This document shows positions 1 through 6,672 of a stretch of 9,002 nt of DNA, one piece after another (within the stretch, counting starts at the first letter, position 1; the number at the start of each line of letters is the position of its first letter). Source of the stretch: DATFYP01 sp035626235 (GTDB taxonomy: Archaea; Thermoproteota; Nitrososphaeria; Nitrososphaerales; Gagatemarchaeaceae); NCBI GenBank assembly GCA_035626235.1, contig DASPOB010000001.1:1-9002 (forward strand). The letters are read 5' to 3'. The translations under genes and the position numbers were made by a program. Below the pieces are notes generated by a model. The model searched no databases. It was not told the DNA's origin and saw only the letters and a list, made by a program, of their open reading frames with translations.

Positions 1-1107
1 GTGGAGCCGCTGGGCGTGAGGAACATCAGGCTCGGCACAGTGGACACCGAGTCTGCCTTCAGCATCCCCGCTGAAGCCCTGGACGGAAGGATTACCGTGA
101 TCACCGGCAGGAAGGAGTCGGGGAAATCGCACCTGGCGAAAATCCTTCTCAGGGGGCTGCTAGAGAACGGGGCTTACGCCGTCGTTTTCGACCTCAACGA
201 CGAATATGGCACGGTGGGACAGCGAGCGGACGGGTCGGAAACCGAAGAGGGGCGCAGGGTCAAGGTGCTCCGCCCGGGAAGAGACCTGAGGTTCTCGCTG
301 GCCGCAGTGGGGCTGCGCCCCATTACCAACCTCCTGTCGCACTCGCTCGAGATGCCAGGGACGTCTCTGAGAGAGTTCGTCAAGATCTGGGAGCAACTGG
401 ACAACAGGGACGAACTGACCCTTGCCTCGCTTGAATCTGGAATCCAGCAGTGGAGGTGCAACGAGTTCGTCCGGGACGCCCTCTTCGCCAGGTTTCACAC
501 CATCGCGTCGTGCGGCCTCTTTACCGACTCGGCCCATCAACAGTTCGACATCCAGGACTTCTTCTCCCTGAATGCGGAAGGGGGAGCGCTTGTGATCTCT
601 CTCAGCGGCATCTCTCCACTGAACAGAAGAATGGTGGTGGAGCTGACGCTCTCGAAGCTAGTGGAGCTGCTGGAGCGTCGCAAGATTCCCCCGGTCTTCC
701 TGTTCGCCGAGGAAGCCCACCTCTACCTCAGGGACACATACTGGGAGGACCTGATAACCAGGATGCGCCACTTCGGCGTCTTTACGATATTCGTGACGAA
801 CCAGCCGGATGCCATCGACCAGAAGATCTACAGGCAGGTGGACAACATCTTCCTCTACAACTTCAGCAACGATTCGGACCTGGCCCTTGTATCTCAGGCT
901 TCCATGGCCGACTCGGACACGGTGAAAGCGATAGTCAGGACCCTACCGCCCCGCCTCTGCCTTCTGCTTGGCCACGCGGTCAGGAATCTCCCCGTCGTCG
1001 TCAGCATAGACCCCTTCGACTCCCCCCCTACGGGCCTTACGAGGCGTTTTTTCGAAGAGCCCCTTGAGGTTAGCGCCAAGGCCCGCCGACCCACGTCGAC
1101 GGACTGA
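1..1107 (+). CDS. HerA/VirB4-like P-loop ATPase (DUF87-type), 5' end at window edge
   Basis: A 368-residue ATPase of the HerA/FtsK superfamily. Walker A is GRKESGKS at residues 36-43, with Lys42 as the phosphate-binding lysine. Walker B is a hydrophobic strand ending in EEAH at 237-240, and a sensor-like TNQP follows at 266-269. This order and the EEAH box are typical of HerA/DUF87 ATPases, which as hexamers pump or translocate DNA or protein. The protein is shorter than full HerA: only about 30 residues precede the P-loop strand, so the N-terminal HAS-barrel is missing, and no NurA nuclease gene lies next to it in view. The GTG at base 1 could be the true start, but the window edge prevents a check and the frame may continue upstream. 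Membership of the ATPase family is well supported. The substrate is unknown, and a role in DNA processing is only inferred from the family. Confidence 0.85.
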   Translation: MEPLGVRNIRLGTVDTESAFSIPAEALDGRITVITGRKESGKSHLAKILLRGLLENGAYAVVFDLNDEYGTVGQRADGSETEEGRRVKVLRPGRDLRFSLAAVGLRPITNLLSHSLEMPGTSLREFVKIWEQLDNRDELTLASLESGIQQWRCNEFVRDALFARFHTIASCGLFTDSAHQQFDIQDFFSLNAEGGALVISLSGISPLNRRMVVELTLSKLVELLERRKIPPVFLFAEEAHLYLRDTYWEDLITRMRHFGVFTIFVTNQPDAIDQKIYRQVDNIFLYNFSNDSDLALVSQASMADSDTVKAIVRTLPPRLCLLLGHAVRNLPVVVSIDPFDSPPTGLTRRFFEEPLEVSAKARRPTSTD

Positions 1108-1194
1108 CCCGACCGCTGGATGACCAGGAGTGACCCTGCTCTGATGGCGATGGCGAGCAAAAGGATTTGACAGGCAAGGACGGCAGCCAAGGGT

Positions 1195-1677
1195 GTGAAC
1201 ATAGACGAGGTGGAAGTCAAAGTCCCCGAGGGCTGCCAGTTCATCCTCGGTCAGGCGCACTTCATCAAGACCGTGGAGGACGTCTACGAAGCCCTGGCGA
1301 CATCCATGCCGGGAATCAAGTTCGGTGTTGCGTTCTGTGAAGCATCGGGCAAGGCACTAGTCAGGTGCGACGGCAGCGACGCCGAGCTGACGAAGCGTGC
1401 CCAGGAATGCGCATCGCTAATCGGCGCAGGTCACTCCTTCGCTGTAGTGCTGAACGGCGCCTTCCCGATCAACGTGCTGAACAGGCTCAAGTCCGTTGAG
1501 GAGGTGGCCAGCATCTTCTGCGCCACTTCAAACCCCGTCATCGTGCTTGTCGCGGATACGCCGAAGGGCCGTGGTGTCCTCGGGGTGATAGACGGGGTCT
1601 CCCCGAAGGGGGTTGAGACGGAGCAAGACAAAGAGGATAGACGCGCCTTCCTAAGGAAGATAGGATACAAGAGATAG
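1195..1677 (+). CDS. Adenosine-specific kinase
   Basis: A 160-residue protein recognised as the archaeal/thermophile adenosine-specific kinase family (PF04008, of the PAE2307 type), which is unrelated to ribokinase-type adenosine kinases. Family-like blocks run along the whole length: GQAHFIKTVEDVYEAL at 19-34, KFGVAFCEASG at 42-52, GAGHSFAVVL at 77-86, PINVLN at 91-96, CATSNP at 109-114 and GRGVLGVIDG at 125-134. Length matches the family's usual 160 or so residues. The start is GTG (VNIDEVEVKVPEG), chosen because the family begins just before the V/M-PEG strand; no convincing Shine-Dalgarno precedes it. It lies 87 bases after the ATPase gene on the same strand, so cotranscription is possible but not shown. 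Its stop TAG is followed directly by a second TAG. The expected role is conversion of adenosine to AMP in cytoplasmic purine salvage. Confidence 0.9.
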   Translation: MNIDEVEVKVPEGCQFILGQAHFIKTVEDVYEALATSMPGIKFGVAFCEASGKALVRCDGSDAELTKRAQECASLIGAGHSFAVVLNGAFPINVLNRLKSVEEVASIFCATSNPVIVLVADTPKGRGVLGVIDGVSPKGVETEQDKEDRRAFLRKIGYKR

Positions 1678-1815
1678 TAGTCACTCGTCTGCGAAGGATC
1701 ATGTCCCCAAAAACGCGACCAACAATCCGATTGCATCCACGTTGCAGATTCAAACTACTCTTCGATAATTCTCTGCTGGTCTACTGGCAGTCTAGCACTT
1801 GGGCCTAGATGTTGG

Positions 1816-2397
1816 CTACACCCTGTAATCTATAGTAGCGCTGCCGCCTGAGCAGTAGCCGACTGTCTGAGCGACCGGCTGTCCGTTCAGCCAGAGAGTC
1901 ATCGTGAAGTGCTCACTCGCACTGCAGCCACCGGCCCCTTTGGCTGTGCCTGTGATGGCTAGTAGTTCTCCCTGATAGAGCCCGGTCAGCTGCACGCTAT
2001 AGTTCCCGTACTCTGTACCGGAGCTTGACGAGTTGCTGGTCTGGATCGCGTAGAAGTATTCACCTGCAACGTTGGTGAAAGCCAGAGTCACGTTTAGCGG
2101 CGCGGGGTAAACCGTGGTCGTCGAAGTACTCACCGAAGAGGTTGCCTGAGTCGGGGTCTCCGTGAGTGTCTCGGTTAGCGTAACGGCGAGTGTCTGGGTG
2201 GCGGTCGTGGTAAGACTCAGGGTCACCGTCTGACTAACGCCCTGCAACGTGGTCGTGGACACGCTTCGGATCGTCACTGCGCTGGTAACATATCCATTCA
2301 CGGGTACGAGGAAAAAGTAGTAGCCACCTGCGCCAAGGAGAGCGCCGAACAATAGCAAGAAAGCAGCGGCCCCACCTGATATGCCATACCGACTCAT
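1816..2397 (-). CDS. Membrane-anchored Thr/Ser-rich surface protein
   Basis: A 193-residue protein I cannot assign to a named family. One N-terminal hydrophobic segment (about residues 8-33, preceded by Arg3) reads as a signal anchor with the C-terminus outside. Residues 38-97 are an extracellular-type stalk of Thr, Ser and Val, with short TLTET-like repetition at about 73-81. A globular-looking, beta-rich domain follows (100-193), with two cysteines, Cys158 and Cys182, that could form a disulfide. N-glycosylation sequons occur at Asn102, Asn122 and Asn132. Low-complexity Thr stalks of this kind are common in secreted archaeal proteins and are often glycosylated; that is inference here. A TATA-like TTGTATAAGTTA and a purine-rich GAGGGGT just before the ATG support the start. 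Protein class is fairly certain; function is unknown. Confidence 0.8.
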   Translation of the reverse strand: MSRYGISGGAAAFLLLFGALLGAGGYYFFLVPVNGYVTSAVTIRSVSTTTLQGVSQTVTLSLTTTATQTLAVTLTETLTETPTQATSSVSTSTTTVYPAPLNVTLAFTNVAGEYFYAIQTSNSSSSGTEYGNYSVQLTGLYQGELLAITGTAKGAGGCSASEHFTMTLWLNGQPVAQTVGYCSGGSATIDYRV

Positions 2398-2716
2398 TCC
2401 ACCCCTCTTGCAACGAGTCCTAACTTATACAAGACGGAGGCAGAATACAGATTCCGATGAAGTGTTGCGGCGGTTCCTCAGTGGGCAATTGGCCCAGGTC
2501 CGGCGAAAGTAACTCAAGATGAGCAAGGTGGCGGCCCTTTACTTGCCTCTAAGCGGGAAGGACGATGAGGATTCTGGGATTCGTAGGCCAGCTATGCGGG
2601 ACGACGGGAGAATTACGTCACTTCCGAACTAAGAAAGGTCAAGAGCATGGACTCGCTAATGCGTTCCTAACCCATTCTTGAGGTTATTAGGGCTCAATTA
2701 ATACGCTTACATAGTA
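2398..2716. other. Divergent intergenic spacer with two doubtful mini-ORFs
   Basis: About 320 bases between the surface-protein gene and the uracil phosphoribosyltransferase gene. Neither tRNA-like T-arm nor repeat was found. On the plus strand a 21-codon ORF starting at ATG 2457 (beginning MKCCGGSS) overlaps by ATGA a 37-codon ORF at 2519-2632 (beginning MSKVAALYLPL). The plus-strand reading of the TATA-like box at about 2424-2433 lies roughly 28 bases before the first ATG. Neither ORF resembles anything I recognise, and ORFs this short arise by chance. The right end is A/T-rich (2693-2720) and probably holds the promoter of the downstream gene. Confidence 0.5.
2421..2432 (-). promoter_or_regulatory. 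TATA box of the Thr-rich surface protein
   Basis: On the minus strand this reads TTGTATAAGTTA, centred about 30 bases before the ATG at 2397. That spacing predicts a transcript with a leader of only a few bases, the usual archaeal arrangement. The core CTTGTATAAG is nearly palindromic, so it could also work in the plus direction. Confidence 0.5.
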
Positions 2717-2720
2717 TTGC
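2693..2720 (+). promoter_or_regulatory. A/T-rich probable upp promoter
   Basis: An A/T-rich stretch (CTCAATTAATACGC, then TTACATAGTATT) stands out against the GC-rich surroundings. The second half is centred about 30 bases before GTG 2744, while the first is about 20-25 bases before TTG 2717. Which one is the TATA element depends on which start is real. Confidence 0.35.
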
Positions 2721-2743
2721 AGAGAGCCCCAACGTGGTCGCAG

Positions 2744-3388
2744 GTGAAGCCCAGAATCACCGTGATGGACCATCCGATGGTTATGGAACAGCTCACACTC
2801 GCCCGCGACAGGCGCACGAACCAGGTCGCCTTCAGGAAGGCGATCTACAGGCTGGGGAGGTTCATGGCATACGAGTTCCTGAGAACCATGGACGCAGAGG
2901 TGTCGAACATCGAGACGCCGCTCGGCCCCGCTAAGGGGAGCCGAGTAAAGGGGAACGACAAGATAGTCATAATCCTCATCCTCAGGGCGGCGATCCCGTT
3001 CGTCGAAGGGATGTACAAGAACTTCCCGATGGCGAGGACAGGCGTGATAAGCGCATGGAGAGGTAAGGCTCCGCACTTCCCCATTGAGGTTACCTACGCC
3101 AAGATCCCGCTGATACAGAAGGACGACGTCGTGGTGATTGCAGACCCCATGCTGGCGACAGGGCACACCCTCCTCGAGGTCGCGAAGAGGGTGATGAAGC
3201 AGGGGCGGCCCAAGAGGCTGGCCTTCTTCTCGGTGATATCGACGCGGCAGGGAATCGACTACGTCGCGAAGGCCTTCCCCAGTGCCGAGTTTTACACCTG
3301 TGCCATTGACCCGAAGCTGAACGAGCATGGATACATTGTCCCGGGCCTGGGAGACGCAGGGGACAGGGCCTTCGGCGCCCCTCGCTGA
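2744..3388 (+). CDS. upp: Uracil phosphoribosyltransferase
   Basis: Catalyses uracil + PRPP to UMP + diphosphate, the pyrimidine-base salvage step in the cytoplasm. The longest frame opens at TTG 2717, but UPRTases begin shortly before a V-x-DHP strand. I therefore prefer GTG 2744 (VKPRITVMDHPM, 214 residues); TTG 2717 and ATG 2765 are alternatives. Numbered from 2744, LTLARDRRT lies at 17-25, the RAAIPFVEGM segment at 81-90, and the PRPP-binding loop IADPMLATGHT at 132-142. The C-terminal uracil-binding signature PGLGDAGDRAFG is at 200-211. This ending and the overall pattern are very like Sulfolobus UPRTase, an enzyme known to be activated by GTP and inhibited by CTP; the same control here is inference. 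The gene is convergent with the Lrp-type regulator. Function is near certain; the exact start is not. Confidence 0.93.
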   Translation: MKPRITVMDHPMVMEQLTLARDRRTNQVAFRKAIYRLGRFMAYEFLRTMDAEVSNIETPLGPAKGSRVKGNDKIVIILILRAAIPFVEGMYKNFPMARTGVISAWRGKAPHFPIEVTYAKIPLIQKDDVVVIADPMLATGHTLLEVAKRVMKQGRPKRLAFFSVISTRQGIDYVAKAFPSAEFYTCAIDPKLNEHGYIVPGLGDAGDRAFGAPR

Positions 3389-3405
3389 GTGGATTCGATC
3401 TGCTT

Positions 3406-3438
3406 CAGCCGCCGGCTGCACCCCCCTCGGGAGAGGGG
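3406..3438. other. Two adjacent hairpins between convergent upp and Lrp genes
   Basis: CAGCC-gcc-GGCTG (3406-3418) is a 5-bp stem with a 3-base loop. CCCCTC-ggga-GAGGGG (3423-3438) is a perfect 6-bp stem closed by GGGA, a GNRA-type tetraloop. They lie 18-50 bases past the upp stop and 43-75 bases past the end of the minus-strand regulator gene. They could protect or bound the 3' ends of either transcript. There is no U-tract, so they do not look like bacterial terminators. Confidence 0.4.
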
Positions 3439-3480
3439 CAACTAGCGTCTGTACCCAAATCGAAGGACCAGTCGTTTCGG

Positions 3481-4020
3481 CTACGGGATCTTGTCGCTGT
3501 CGCTCCTGCTCCTTGGGAACTTGGTCTCCCTCAGATAGCGCAGAAGAGACCCGTAGTCTTCCTTGATCTTCTTTGTCACAAGTGAAGTCGTGAGTTCGGC
3601 TGCGAGGGGGTCAAGGTCACGCACGACCTGGTCCCTCATTGCGAAAGTGTCAGTGTCAATGACCTTTACGAGGTACTGATAGGTTCCTAGGGTCTCATAG
3701 CCCTTCACAATTCTAGGGTCAGTCCTGATGAGTTCGTGCAGCTTTTGAGCATAATCCACGCCCCTTGCTGTCGACGACCCGATATAGGCCTGGGCATTAA
3801 GGCCAAGCTTCGACCAGTCGATTTCTACGATGTGCTTCAGCACCCCTTCGTTCGTCAGATTCTTGATGCGTTTCGCCACGGTCCGTTGGTCTACATGGAG
3901 CAACTCAGCCATCTGCTTGTAATTAGTCCCAGGATTTCGAACCAGCGCTTCAAGCAGTAGTAGGTCAAGTTCGTCGGTCTCTAGCGTTGTCTTTGGCGAT
4001 TCCATGGCAATCAGTATCAT
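3481..4020 (-). CDS. Lrp/AsnC-family transcriptional regulator
   Basis: A 179-residue regulator with the two-domain Lrp/AsnC plan. An N-terminal winged helix-turn-helix covers about residues 16-65 (LDLLLLEALVRNP, then QMAELLHVDQRTVAKRIKNLTNEGV). A C-terminal effector/oligomerisation (RAM-type) alpha-beta domain covers about 72-152, with GYETLGTYQYLVKV at 107-120. The tail (165-179) is basic and Ser-rich. Length is slightly above the usual 140-165 residues. Translation may begin at ATG 4020, or at the second ATG (residue 6, base 4005), since the first five residues MILIA are not part of the family pattern. A weak A/T box (about 4035-4046) is placed for a leaderless start at 4020. The divergent flavodoxin gene is a natural candidate target, together with autoregulation. 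The effector ligand cannot be read from the sequence. Confidence 0.9.
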   Translation of the reverse strand: MILIAMESPKTTLETDELDLLLLEALVRNPGTNYKQMAELLHVDQRTVAKRIKNLTNEGVLKHIVEIDWSKLGLNAQAYIGSSTARGVDYAQKLHELIRTDPRIVKGYETLGTYQYLVKVIDTDTFAMRDQVVRDLDPLAAELTTSLVTKKIKEDYGSLLRYLRETKFPRSRSDSDKIP

Positions 4021-4046
4021 TAGTTGTTGGGCTTAAGGTTATTCGT

Positions 4047-4068
4047 TGCAGAGCTTCGGTGCTTTGCG
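4047..4068. promoter_or_regulatory. Imperfect palindrome, candidate operator in Lrp/flavodoxin divergent spacer
   Basis: GCAGAGC-ttcggt-GCTTTGC pairs over seven positions with one G.T. It lies 27-48 bases before the regulator's ATG, next to its likely TATA region. Lrp-family proteins bind imperfect palindromes and often repress their own gene, so this is a candidate operator. The placement is seen; the function is inferred. Confidence 0.3.
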
Positions 4069-4151
4069 TCCGAGGTTCGCCCTTGGCCCGGCGGCTTGAC
4101 GAGATGTGGGGCCGTTGCTGTCGACGGGAAGACCGAATAAGACCTAGACGA

Positions 4152-4158
4152 GGGGAGG
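4152..4158 (+). promoter_or_regulatory. Shine-Dalgarno site of flavodoxin gene
   Basis: GGGGAGG ends six bases before ATG 4165. It is one of the two strongest ribosome-binding sites in the window and fixes this start, implying a leadered transcript unlike most neighbours. Confidence 0.7.
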
Positions 4159-4164
4159 CAAGAG

Positions 4165-4722
4165 ATGAGAGTTCTCGTAGCGTACGCCACCAAGGCCGGG
4201 TCTACCAAGGGCATTGCCGAGTTCATCGGCGAGAAGCTTCGACAGAAAGGGCTGCAGGTCGATGTCCGGGAGGTCGGCTCGGTCAAGGACGCAGGAGAAT
4301 ACGACGCCTTCGTGATTGGCAGCGCAGTGTACATGTTCCACTGGCAAAAAGAGGCGAGGAAATTCGTGTCGGGAAACAAGTCCCTTCTAGCCGGGCGACC
4401 GGTCTGGCTCTTCAGCAGCGGCCCCGTGGGCAAGGAGAAGAAGAACGCCAAAGGCCAGGATCTCGTGGACCCGTCGGTTTCGGGCCCGAGGGAGCTCGAG
4501 GAGCTGAGAAGGGAGGTGCAACCAAGAGACCACAAGGTATTCTTCGGGGCGCTCGACGGCTCTCGCCTAACTGGCCTGACGGCTCTGGGCTACAGGTTGG
4601 CGCGAAGGAGCCAAGCCGCTCGTGAAGCGATGCCCGAGGGCGACTTCCGCGACTGGGACGAGATTGAGGCCTGGGCGCTAGGCGTCGCTGGAGCGATTGG
4701 GGAGGGCCTGCCTCGACAATAA
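4165..4722 (+). CDS. Flavodoxin-domain protein (FMN-binding, HemG/Flavodoxin_5-like)
   Basis: A 185-residue single-domain flavodoxin-like protein. The FMN phosphate loop is YATKAGSTKGIA at residues 7-18 (the T-x-x-G-S-T pattern). IGSAVYMFHW at 51-60 and WLFSSGPVG at 81-89 fit the flavin ring-contacting loops. HKVFFGALDGSRL (123-135) and PEGDFRDWDEIEAWA (157-171) match the C-terminal half of the menaquinone-dependent protoporphyrinogen oxidase/flavodoxin-5 type rather than short electron-carrier flavodoxins. Members shuttle electrons or reduce small molecules in the cytoplasm. No heme-pathway gene is nearby, so a HemG role is not supported, and the substrate is unknown. The strong GGGGAGG site defines the start. 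It is divergent from the Lrp-type regulator, which may control it. The stop codon lies in the loop of a stable hairpin. Confidence 0.88.
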   Translation: MRVLVAYATKAGSTKGIAEFIGEKLRQKGLQVDVREVGSVKDAGEYDAFVIGSAVYMFHWQKEARKFVSGNKSLLAGRPVWLFSSGPVGKEKKNAKGQDLVDPSVSGPRELEELRREVQPRDHKVFFGALDGSRLTGLTALGYRLARRSQAAREAMPEGDFRDWDEIEAWALGVAGAIGEGLPRQ

Positions 4723-4733
4723 TCGAGGCCCTC
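4702..4733 (+). other. Hairpin enclosing the flavodoxin stop codon
   Basis: GCCTCGA-caataa-TCGAGGC (4710-4729) is a perfect 7-bp stem whose loop carries the TAA stop. Outside it GAGGG (4702-4706) can pair with CCCTC (4729-4733) if the shared base is reassigned and a small bulge allowed. It may act as a 3'-end stabiliser or a translation-release structure. There is no following T-tract. Confidence 0.45.
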
Positions 4734-4754
4734 GGCACCACTCGGGCATTCTAA

Positions 4755-4797
4755 CATCTTCGTGGACGTAGGAGACAGCAACAGGCAAACGAAGATG
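4755..4797. repeat. 9-bp perfect inverted repeat between convergent genes
   Basis: CATCTTCGT (4755-4763) and ACGAAGATG (4789-4797) are exact reverse complements separated by 25 bases. They sit in the 141-base spacer between the 3' ends of the flavodoxin and ligase genes. The pair could form a hairpin in either transcript or bind a dimeric protein. Function is unknown. Confidence 0.45.
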
Positions 4798-4863
4798 GCA
4801 GCAGCGCTGTCCTCTCCAAACCGGTTCAACCCAGATGAAAAGCCCAGGACGAAACAGGCCTCG

Positions 4864-6672
4864 TTACTCTATCCGCTTGATCTGCCTCTGATACATCTCT
4901 ACTATCTCCTCGACCGTGGTAGCGTCTTCGGCCCTCTTGTCGTCTCTAATCTTCCCCGTGAACTTCGGGAACCTGAGCGAGATTCCCGCCCCGGGCCGGA
5001 TGCGCCCCATTGCCGCCGTATGGATAGGAGAGAGTGTCAACTCCGAGGCGATTGTCTCTATGACTAGGTGCGGCCTGAACCAGACGTCTGGGACCATGTT
5101 CGACTCCACCCCGGGCGGCTTGACGTGACTTTCGTACGGCTTCAGAAGCTTCGGCAGCCTCTGAAGGTCCTCGTCGGAGAAGCCCGTCCCCACCTTGGCT
5201 ACGCTCGTGAAGATAGCCCTGCCTCCGTCATAGGCCCCGAGGAGGTATGTCCCGTAGGTCCCGGCCCGCCGGCCCCTGCCGTGGAAGGCGCCGATTATCG
5301 CCAGGTCAATGGTGTCCGTGAGCTCGCTCCGGTATTCGCGCTTGAGCTTTATCCAGGCGAACTCCCTCGCCCCGGCCCTGTAGTTCGAGGCAGGGTCCTT
5401 CACTACCAGCCCCTCGCACCCGTTTGCAATGGCCTCTTCCATGAACTTCTCTATCTCTCCCGGGTCAGCGGTGTGGAGGGCGGGCACGAGCCTCGTCCTC
5501 TCCGTCTGCTCTACGACCTGCTCGAGCTTCTTTCTCCTGACCGTGTACGTCTTCCCCGTGAAGTCCGTATTCCCGGCGAGCATGATGTCGAAAAAGTTCA
5601 GTGCAACTGGATAGTCGGCAATCGCTTGTTCCACCCCATGTTTGCGTCTCCTATGCATCAGCTCCTGGAAGGGAAGGTACTCTCCTGTGTCCACATTTAT
5701 CGCCACGACCTCTCCCTCTAGAATGGCCCGCTTGGAACTTACGTGCTCCTTCACCAGCTCCGCCGCGTCAGGATAGTGCCCGGTTATGACTTCCAGCCTC
5801 CTGGAGAAGAGCCTGACCTCTCCCCCGTCCTTGTGAATCTGCAATCGCTCGCCGTCCAGCTTGTATTCGGCTACGACCTTCTTCTCTCCCATCTTCTTCA
5901 CGATCGCTTCGGCGGTGCTGAGTCTTTCAGCCAGCATCGGCCGGATGGGAATTCCGACCTCAACCTTGACCTTCTCGATTCCTTGCAACCCTTCCGTCGC
6001 GGCGCTGTAGACCACGAACCCGAGGTCAGGATGGACGTTGTATGCCCTCTCGATCGAGGCACGGGCCTGCTTCCCCCCCAGGAAGGCTGTGGCCGCAGCG
6101 TCGAGGACCGTGTAGTCGGCGATGCCAAGCCTCAGTTCCCCCGTGACGGTCCTCATGATGAACTTCGCCTCCTGAGGGGCGGCATCGTTCAAGAGAGAGC
6201 CGAGCTCCCTGAGCTTCATTTCCACGGACCCTGACCCGCTCTGGCGGGCGATCCTCAGTAGAGTGTCGTAGACACGCTTGAGGGTTAGCCTTTCGCTGAA
6301 GAGCGTTCCCTGACTCTTCGTCCCGAGCAGCTCTTCGGCCGCCGTCCCTATGTCACCGTGCTTCACGTACGACGAGTAGACACTGTCAGGGTTGATGCCG
6401 GCCGCCGACGAAATCGCCCGCAGGGCCAGCTTCTCCGCGAGGCCCAGCTCTACTCCTTCGTAGTCAGGCCTCAGCTTCCCCTGGGTCATGTATACTAGGC
6501 ACGACAACTCAGACTTGGGAGTCTGCTTGAGGAGGTCGGCGAGGACGCGAGTCATTTCGTTCCTTCCCGAGATGGCTTCGAGCTCGGCATACCTCGCAGC
6601 GACTTCCGAATACTCCAACGACGTTCGCGCCACGCCCGGTTTAATCTCCTTTGCGATGCAATAGAGACCCAT
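4864..6672 (-). CDS. lig: ATP-dependent DNA ligase
   Basis: Seals nicks in duplex DNA during Okazaki-fragment joining and repair, through an enzyme-AMP intermediate. The 602-residue protein shows the full archaeal/LigI-type order. A DNA-binding domain covers about 20-230, with IMRTVTGELRLGIADYTVLD at 172-191. The adenylation motif AEYKLDGERLQ has catalytic Lys271 in KLDG. LFSRRLE is at 288-294, LEGEVVAI at 318-325, LNFFDIML at 358-365, EGLVVKDP at 420-427 and WIKLKREY at 440-447. The C-terminal OB-fold ends in LRFPKFTGKIRDDK at 566-579 (motif VI). All catalytic motifs are intact. The reading from ATG 6672 gives about 18 residues more than the family's usual N-terminus, which aligns from LEYSEVAARY. 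An alternative start is TTG 6618 with ATTAAA about 25 bases before it. The gene is convergent with the flavodoxin gene. Confidence 0.96.
   Translation of the reverse strand: MGLYCIAKEIKPGVARTSLEYSEVAARYAELEAISGRNEMTRVLADLLKQTPKSELSCLVYMTQGKLRPDYEGVELGLAEKLALRAISSAAGINPDSVYSSYVKHGDIGTAAEELLGTKSQGTLFSERLTLKRVYDTLLRIARQSGSGSVEMKLRELGSLLNDAAPQEAKFIMRTVTGELRLGIADYTVLDAAATAFLGGKQARASIERAYNVHPDLGFVVYSAATEGLQGIEKVKVEVGIPIRPMLAERLSTAEAIVKKMGEKKVVAEYKLDGERLQIHKDGGEVRLFSRRLEVITGHYPDAAELVKEHVSSKRAILEGEVVAINVDTGEYLPFQELMHRRRKHGVEQAIADYPVALNFFDIMLAGNTDFTGKTYTVRRKKLEQVVEQTERTRLVPALHTADPGEIEKFMEEAIANGCEGLVVKDPASNYRAGAREFAWIKLKREYRSELTDTIDLAIIGAFHGRGRRAGTYGTYLLGAYDGGRAIFTSVAKVGTGFSDEDLQRLPKLLKPYESHVKPPGVESNMVPDVWFRPHLVIETIASELTLSPIHTAAMGRIRPGAGISLRFPKFTGKIRDDKRAEDATTVEEIVEMYQRQIKRIE

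Noticed and set aside
2687..3421. 244-codon minus-strand ORF covering upp
   Set aside because: It is an antisense shadow of uracil phosphoribosyltransferase, whose motifs are clear on the plus strand.
4817..4829. CCGGTTCAACCCA resembling a tRNA T-arm
   Set aside because: The five bases on each side of the loop do not pair, and no other cloverleaf arms are present.
5068..5721. 217-codon plus-strand ORF inside the ligase gene
   Set aside because: It is antisense to conserved ligase motifs and rich in Pro/Arg/Leu, as expected for a shadow frame in GC-rich DNA.
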